Shown here: piece after piece, positions 20,907 through 25,152 of the stretch
Numbering within the stretch: position 1 is the first letter of the stretch
How the letters are laid out: each line of letters opens with the position of its first letter
DNA from: CAYHSY01 sp964359435
GTDB lineage: Bacteria > Patescibacteriota > Minisyncoccia > UBA6257 > JAUSGH01
DNA: 25,152 nt
Direction of reading: 5' to 3'
Assembly: GCA_964359435.1 (NCBI GenBank)
Contig: CAYHSY010000004.1
Coordinates: 1 to 25,152 of the forward strand
Notes under the pieces: generated by a model
The model's input: the letters and a program-made list of their open reading frames with translations, nothing else
Databases searched by the model: none
Told to the model about the DNA's origin: nothing
Translations under genes and position numbers: made by a program

Positions 20907-22004
20907 CTAGTTCTTGATTTTTATTCCATAGATCCTTTCATCATATCTATTCTTAAAAATAAGATTTTCTCCCCAAACTACCAGTTGTTCGGCATCAATT
21001 GCCAATTTTTCCTCCCGGAGCAGGTCCAATTCAGCTAGGGTTTCGGTATTATAGGAAACAATGACGTCTTCCGTGTGGATTTTTTCTTTTAGATAGTCAT
21101 TTAGAAAATCAACGCGTGGCGGTATTCCTTTGGGTACGGCGCAATAAAGCATAGTGCCGGAAAAGCCGCATTTGGGAGGCGCGGTTTTAAAGCCGAGCGG
21201 CGCCAATACCCCCCCGTTTGCAATGAGATTCAATTTGTTTTCGTAAAAGCCGATTTTTTGGAACAGCAGCCCCAAGCCGTTTTCGCGCGCGAGGGTTATC
21301 ATACTAGCCGAACCAACCCCCTCCTTTCTCGCGATAGTGCGTTGTGAAATATTTATAACCCACCACTCCGTCGGTAGATCGGCGGCAGGACTGCTGATCA
21401 GGTTGACTGCATCGGCCGTCTGCCAATAGAGCGTTCCCTCTCCGCTATATCGCAGCGCCATCACTTTGCGGTTCTTTTTGGTTTTAAGATTAACTATATT
21501 TAAAGAAGGATCTTGGCCGCCGCGCAGATAAGCAATCTCCTCGCCCGAGGGGCTGAAATCCGCGGCCACAGTTCCGTCTGGTAGGCGTTCCCAAGACGCG
21601 TTTTCAGCGTTAAAGACTGAAAAAATCGTGGCTTGGGGATAATAAAATGACGCGATGGCTTTGCTGCCGTCCCGGCTGGGAATTATAGCATGGAAGCCGG
21701 GCAGTGTCTGATTACTTGCCGTTTCGGCTTTGCCCATGCCGCGGGTTCGCATGATTTTGCCGTCTTTGGCCACGTAATAAAGAAGATTATTTTTAGAGTT
21801 AATCCACATAGACAAAACGGATTCTTCGGCAATAAGTTTGACTTTGGAGATTGCCGCAGCCGCGCCGCTGTCCGGAGTCGGACTTTCCACCGATTTCTCT
21901 GTCGGTTTTGGAGTCCCCAGAAAAACAAAATAAGAGAACCAAGCCGCGGCCCCCGCCGCCCCGATGATAAGGATTATGCTGGTGATTTTCAAAACAATTT
22001 TCAT
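20907..22004 (-). CDS. Membrane-anchored beta-propeller (TolB/WD40-like) protein
   Basis: A 365-aa protein. One N-terminal transmembrane helix (about 7-29, ITSIILIIGAAGAAAWFSYFVF), then a Pro/Ser-rich linker and an extracytoplasmic domain with repeated beta-propeller units: IIPSRDGSKAIASF, ADFSPSGEEIAYLRGG and WQTADAVNLISS. FSPSGEEIAYL is typical of TolB-like WD40 blades. It is the last gene of the secretion-like operon, starting 1 nt after the stop of the pilin-like gene, so the two are probably coupled. Role unknown; a scaffold or binding function at the cell surface is an inference. Confidence 0.78.
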   Translation of the reverse strand: MKIVLKITSIILIIGAAGAAAWFSYFVFLGTPKPTEKSVESPTPDSGAAAAISKVKLIAEESVLSMWINSKNNLLYYVAKDGKIMRTRGMGKAETASNQTLPGFHAIIPSRDGSKAIASFYYPQATIFSVFNAENASWERLPDGTVAADFSPSGEEIAYLRGGQDPSLNIVNLKTKKNRKVMALRYSGEGTLYWQTADAVNLISSPAADLPTEWWVINISQRTIARKEGVGSASMITLARENGLGLLFQKIGFYENKLNLIANGGVLAPLGFKTAPPKCGFSGTMLYCAVPKGIPPRVDFLNDYLKEKIHTEDVIVSYNTETLAELDLLREEKLAIDAEQLVVWGENLIFKNRYDERIYGIKIKN

Positions 22005-22005
22005 T

Positions 22006-22944
22006 TTATAAGCTCTTTAGGAGATTGATTAATTCTTCTTTCCGTAAGTATGTTAAGAATTTATATAATATCAGATCCCGATTCAAGGAATTTGAATTGC
22101 GGTACAGGTCGATAATTCTGTGGTCCTCAAGTTGGCTTATTAGCCGGAACAAAATGTCGTTATCTTTATCAAAATCCGTTGTCATTATGGGTTGAATTAT
22201 CCTTATATATTCGAAAAATTCAGCCAATCGGGAAGACGGCGAGAAACTAACAAGATACTTTTGATCCTCGTATACTTTTAAATTGTTGTACAGGGCGACC
22301 ATATCAGGAAGTTTTAAATCCGCGGCTATAGCCGTCATGTCCACATTGCCTATTCCATTATTTTTCCCGTAGAGATCGGCAAAGTGATGCACTCTTATAT
22401 AATTAATTTTTTCATCAGCCGATAGAACCCTGAAGACATCATCATCTTTTTCTTCGGCCTGCACCTGTTTAAAAAAGCTATACATAGCCGAGTTAAAAGG
22501 CGTATTATACTGTCCCGAAACTTTATAGCCGGCAGGTAAGTCCGCGAAGATTTGCCGATAGGCCTCGATCGATCCGCCGGCGGCTTTAAGCTGCGCCTCG
22601 ACGCTTAGCCGTATTTTTTCATGTTCTTCCGGGGTTAATTTTTCTACGCCGGTCGCTATTTCTAGTTTAGCCGTCGGCGGATCTGTCGTGTCGATTTCGG
22701 CTATACCCGGCACGGAGTTCAAGATCACGACTGCCAGCAACAATAAACCCAGGCCGAGAATCGCCTGCACAATCTGGTCTCTGGCGTCTTTGATCGCATC
22801 CTGCTTGCCAGCCGATAAGATCCAGCGTATACCGGCATAAACAATGATGCCGAAAGCCAAAATTCCGCCTAAACTGACACTATAAACGTAAATGTCGTTG
22901 ATCAGGCGCAGCAGTTCAAGGTACAGCGATTGATTGGCCCCCAT
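22006..22944 (-). CDS. TrbC/VirB2-like pilin-domain protein with long soluble tail
   Basis: A 312-aa protein. The N-terminus holds two hydrophobic helices (about 20-43 and 58-80) separated by a short loop: GIIVYAGIRWILSAGKQDAIKDARDQIVQAILGLGLLLLAVVIL. The YAGxRxxxSAGxxxAxxDA pattern is the pilin (TrbC/VirB2-like) signature abundant in CPR bacteria. VirB2 pilins are about 100 aa; here a further 230 residues of charged, mostly helical sequence follow (PEEHEKIRLSVEAQLKAAGG.., ..LYRNSNSLNRDLILYKFL). No homology is recognised for that part. It sits in an operon after a secreted protein (4-nt gap). Whether it forms a pilus or a membrane assembly is open. Confidence 0.78.
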   Translation of the reverse strand: MGANQSLYLELLRLINDIYVYSVSLGGILAFGIIVYAGIRWILSAGKQDAIKDARDQIVQAILGLGLLLLAVVILNSVPGIAEIDTTDPPTAKLEIATGVEKLTPEEHEKIRLSVEAQLKAAGGSIEAYRQIFADLPAGYKVSGQYNTPFNSAMYSFFKQVQAEEKDDDVFRVLSADEKINYIRVHHFADLYGKNNGIGNVDMTAIAADLKLPDMVALYNNLKVYEDQKYLVSFSPSSRLAEFFEYIRIIQPIMTTDFDKDNDILFRLISQLEDHRIIDLYRNSNSLNRDLILYKFLTYLRKEELINLLKSL

Positions 22945-22948
22945 CGTT

Positions 22949-23617
22949 TTATTTTACCACAAGGGATAAGTTGATCGTCGCTGTTTCGAGGTCGTTGGCG
23001 CGGCTTCGGATGTTTAATGACAGGCGCAAAGGATAAGGTTGGGCTTGGGGAGAAATAGTAAGTATTATATTTGGTCCCGCGGCATCCCCGGCGCCTTCGC
23101 CGTTGGATGACCAGATATATGCAAGATCGTTAGGATTGGTAATATTCCAATAAAATAGCCGCGTTTTCAGTTCATAGGTGCCCGGTCCGGCCTCTCCGCG
23201 CGTGAAAGGCGTTTTAATTACTGCCTCAGGCCTTCGTATCGGAATGCGCACCAGGCGGGTCCGGTCGGATCCTTTATAGTCCGTTACCGCAATTTTTACA
23301 ACGTGCTCGCTCCCCGCTTGGAGCGGGTCGGCTGGAAAGGTTATGTTTTGGAGCCCAGGCCCGCTCCGGAACGGCGCGTTATCCACGACCCAATTTATAA
23401 TCTGGTTGGATAAGTTGACCGGTTTATTATTTTCTAGCATTTCAAAACTGACCTCCACCGGCGTTCCGTAAGTCGGTAAAACCCGGCCTAAATAAGTCGG
23501 CTCCACATAAGACCTCGCGCGCCAACTGGTTATGAAATCAATATCCGCGGCAGTTTGGGCCAAAGCCCAGAGCGGCACCAAGTTTATAAGAATTGATAAA
23601 AATAGTTTATAAAGCAT
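22949..23617 (-). CDS. Exported protein of the type IV secretion-like operon
   Basis: A 222-aa protein with a signal peptide (MLYKLFLSILINLVPLWALA, probable cut after Ala-Leu-Ala, before Gln21). The mature part is beta-rich, with two probable immunoglobulin-like units: VEVSFEMLENNKPVNLSNQIINW, AGSEHVVKIAVTDYKG, then TRLFYWNITNPNDLAYIWSSNG and LRLSLNIRSRAND. I do not recognise a named family. It starts 2 nt after the small membrane protein gene and ends 4 nt before the pilin-like gene, so it belongs to the same transcript and probably the same envelope machine. Confidence 0.72.
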   Translation of the reverse strand: MLYKLFLSILINLVPLWALAQTAADIDFITSWRARSYVEPTYLGRVLPTYGTPVEVSFEMLENNKPVNLSNQIINWVVDNAPFRSGPGLQNITFPADPLQAGSEHVVKIAVTDYKGSDRTRLVRIPIRRPEAVIKTPFTRGEAGPGTYELKTRLFYWNITNPNDLAYIWSSNGEGAGDAAGPNIILTISPQAQPYPLRLSLNIRSRANDLETATINLSLVVK

Positions 23618-23619
23618 AT

Positions 23620-23994
23620 TTATATGACCCGTGATTCCTCCTCAACCTCAATTTCGGTGGTCATTGCCGGTTCGTGTTCCTCCTCTTCTATTCTAACAGT
23701 TTTGCGTCGCAATCTGATGATTTCTATGATAACGCCGATTGTCCTCATGGGCAGCATGCTCAAGATCGGCACCGCCTCAAGGGCATTGGCAATTACGTCA
23801 TATCGGGCGGCTGATTTTTTAATGACCCTCAAATAGTAAAAAGTGATCGGAAACACGGTTATGGTCATAAAGAAATTTAGCAGCGCGCCTATCGGCCCCA
23901 AGAAGCCGAATAAAAAACCCAAAATATCCGTCATTATGGTCAGGCCGATGAGGGCAATCATTTCCACCAGGGTAATTTTGAGGGTTTGCGCCAT
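23620..23994 (-). CDS. Small two-helix membrane protein of the secretion-like operon
   Basis: A 124-aa protein with hydrophobic segments at about 9-31 and 35-56, an amphipathic stretch (ANALEAVPILSMLPMRTIGVIIEIIRLRRK), and a strongly acidic C-terminal tail (EEEEHEPAMTTEIEVEEESRVI). No family is recognised. Its place just downstream of virB4 and upstream of the exported and pilin-like proteins suggests a membrane component of the apparatus. No Shine-Dalgarno at the ATG. A long hairpin lies between it and virB4. Confidence 0.7.
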   Translation of the reverse strand: MAQTLKITLVEMIALIGLTIMTDILGFLFGFLGPIGALLNFFMTITVFPITFYYLRVIKKSAARYDVIANALEAVPILSMLPMRTIGVIIEIIRLRRKTVRIEEEEHEPAMTTEIEVEEESRVI

Positions 23995-24000
23995 GTTTAA

Positions 24001-24089
24001 CCAAGCGAATTTACAGATTATAGCTGAATTTATTGAAGCCGCGCCGGGCGTTTACCTGTATATTCTCAAGTCATCCGTAATTCGCTTGG
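24001..24089. repeat. Long hairpin in the virB4-downstream spacer
   Basis: CCAAGCGAATT (24001-24011) and AATTCGCTTGG (24079-24089) are a perfect 11-bp inverted repeat; allowing one bulge and one mismatch the helix extends to about 24018/24073. It spans nearly the whole 95-bp spacer. No T-run. It may affect mRNA stability or partial termination within the operon. Confidence 0.6.
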
Positions 24090-25152
24090 CTACCGGGGTT
24101 TAGTCGTTACAATTTGATCTTCCAAGTAAGACGCGACCACTTGGATGGGGGCGTGCTGCAAGCCGGCGACGAATATTCCCTGCCCTACCGGCACTTCCAG
24201 CAGGAAATTTTTTTCTGAATCGGAGAGATTAAATGTCTTGGCGATGAGGTCCAGCATGGCCGGCGCTTGTTTTAAAAGTATCTGCAGGGAAGAGTTGGTG
24301 ATGATGGGGCGGCCATAGGGCGATAGCATAAAATCCTCTACGTCTTGCGTGACAGTTGTGACCCCCAGGCCGTATTTACGGGCGCGCTTAACTAACCCGA
24401 ACAAGAATTGGGCGCTGTCCGGATTCTTCATCATCCACCAGGCCTCGTCTACAATAACCATGCGTTGTTTGCGGTCGGCCCGGATGATATTCCAGAGAAA
24501 ATTCAGGACTATATAGACCGCGGTCGGTCGGAGTTCTTCTTCCAAGTCGCGGATGGAGAAAACAATAAAACGATTTTTTAGATCTATGTTTGTTTTTTGA
24601 TTAGTAAAGCCGGCATAACTTCCTTTGGTGAATTTATAGAGGCGCTCCGCCAGCTCGGCGCCGCCTTCGATGCCGCGTAGGACGGTTTCCAGGTCTTCTA
24701 AAAGCGGTGGTTCGGCATTGGTGAAATCACGATCCGGCGAGATGTCCCGGGCGGCATAGGTCTCTGAAATAGCGCGGTCCAACAGAGCATCTTCTTGGGG
24801 CGTTACCGTGCCCACCATCACTTTAATGAGCCCGGCGAGGTTGGCGATGTGTGATTTCAAAACATCAGCCGCGGTCTCGTCGTCGGGGATAACCGGAATA
24901 TCGAAAGGGTTGATGTGGTGTTCGGAGGCCAGGGAAATCCTAAAAAAACTGCCGCCTACCGCCGATGAAAGATTTTCGTACTCGTTTTCAGGATCAATTA
25001 TAATAACATCCGTGCCGAGCATTAAATGCCGCAACGCCTCCAGTTTGGTGGTATACGATTTGCCAGCGCCGGACTTGGCAAAAATTACCATATTGGCATT
25101 TTCCAAAGAAAATCTGTCGAAGATAATTAGGGTGTTGTTTAGTGTATTAACG
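24090..25152 (-). CDS. virB4: VirB4-family type IV secretion ATPase, C-terminal part (5' end beyond window)
   Basis: ATPase that energises type IV secretion or conjugation-like machines at the cytoplasmic membrane. The reading frame is open up to the window edge (IIFDRFSLENANMVIFAKSG..), so the apparent TTG/ATG starts near 25106 are internal and the N-terminal domain lies outside. Walker A is AKSGAGKSY with the following TTKLE, then IIIDPENEYENL (a VirB4/TrwB-like motif), Walker B RMVIVDEAWWMM, and the downstream VTQDVEDFM and ITNSSLQILLKQ segments of the family. It heads the operon of small membrane, exported, pilin-like and propeller proteins. Such VirB4 loci are widespread in CPR genomes; whether they export DNA, protein or pili is not known. 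Confidence 0.93.
   Translation of the reverse strand, partial: VNTLNNTLIIFDRFSLENANMVIFAKSGAGKSYTTKLEALRHLMLGTDVIIIDPENEYENLSSAVGGSFFRISLASEHHINPFDIPVIPDDETAADVLKSHIANLAGLIKVMVGTVTPQEDALLDRAISETYAARDISPDRDFTNAEPPLLEDLETVLRGIEGGAELAERLYKFTKGSYAGFTNQKTNIDLKNRFIVFSIRDLEEELRPTAVYIVLNFLWNIIRADRKQRMVIVDEAWWMMKNPDSAQFLFGLVKRARKYGLGVTTVTQDVEDFMLSPYGRPIITNSSLQILLKQAPAMLDLIAKTFNLSDSEKNFLLEVPVGQGIFVAGLQHAPIQVVASYLEDQIVTTKPR

Noticed and set aside
23994..24104. A 36-codon plus-strand frame between virB4 and the membrane protein gene
   Set aside because: It is opposite to the operon, lies inside the hairpin and overlaps the virB4 stop; no supporting signals.
1..25152. Alternative genetic code (UGA as glycine) known in some CPR lineages
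   Set aside because: ruvB, ruvC and tsaE end in TGA exactly where their families end, so TGA acts as a stop here.
1..25152. CRISPR arrays, insertion sequences, rRNA genes
   Set aside because: No regularly spaced direct repeats, transposase-like proteins or rRNA-like stretches were seen on either strand.

Overview
This window most likely comes from a Candidate Phyla Radiation (Patescibacteria) bacterium, probably Parcubacteria-like. The clues are compact core proteins, almost no Shine-Dalgarno sites, AT-rich palindromic spacers between genes, a lamin-tail protein, and a VirB4 / two-helix pilin secretion locus of the kind common in that group. TGA is used as a stop (ruvB, ruvC, tsaE), so the code is standard table 11. 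The taxonomy is inferred from gene content and architecture, not from a database search.

Layout. 1-7.7 kb is mostly minus strand: a Mur ligase (cut by the window edge), ruvA, rpsT (plus strand), holA, mutM, a soluble PAS histidine kinase, DNA polymerase I split into two genes, and tsaE. 7.9-11.3 kb holds a tail-anchored lamin-tail protein, ruvB, an unannotated structured RNA candidate on the plus strand, and a PilB/GspE ATPase. 11.4-15.9 kb is plus strand: a foreign-looking membrane protein gene with its own promoter, SD and terminator, a short yebC, ruvC, a 48-aa acidic protein, and a class A penicillin-binding protein. 16.0-20.8 kb is the replication-origin neighbourhood: dnaN and dnaA on the minus strand, diverging from rpmH-rnpA-yidC-jag, with DnaA boxes on both sides of dnaA. 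20.9-25.15 kb is a minus-strand operon of a type IV secretion-like system: VirB4 ATPase (cut by the window edge), a small membrane protein, an exported protein, a two-helix pilin-like protein with a long soluble tail, and a membrane-anchored beta-propeller.

Functionally the window groups chromosome replication start (DnaA, DnaN, HolA, Pol I), repair and Holliday-junction processing (RuvA, RuvB, RuvC, MutM), wall synthesis (Mur ligase, PBP), protein insertion (YidC/Jag), and surface appendage or DNA-transfer machinery (PilB, VirB4 locus).

The most notable items are: (1) a probable noncoding RNA at 9463-9634, with a perfect TTGACA-17-TATAAT promoter and a 15-bp perfect closing helix; (2) several genes whose -10 element sits 5-8 nt before the start codon, suggesting leaderless mRNAs; (3) a REP-like GC-rich palindrome inside the mutM reading frame; (4) Pol I split in two with part of the vestigial 3'-5' exonuclease domain missing; and (5) a two-part origin with a possible DnaA-trio array. 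I found no tRNA, rRNA, CRISPR array or insertion sequence.
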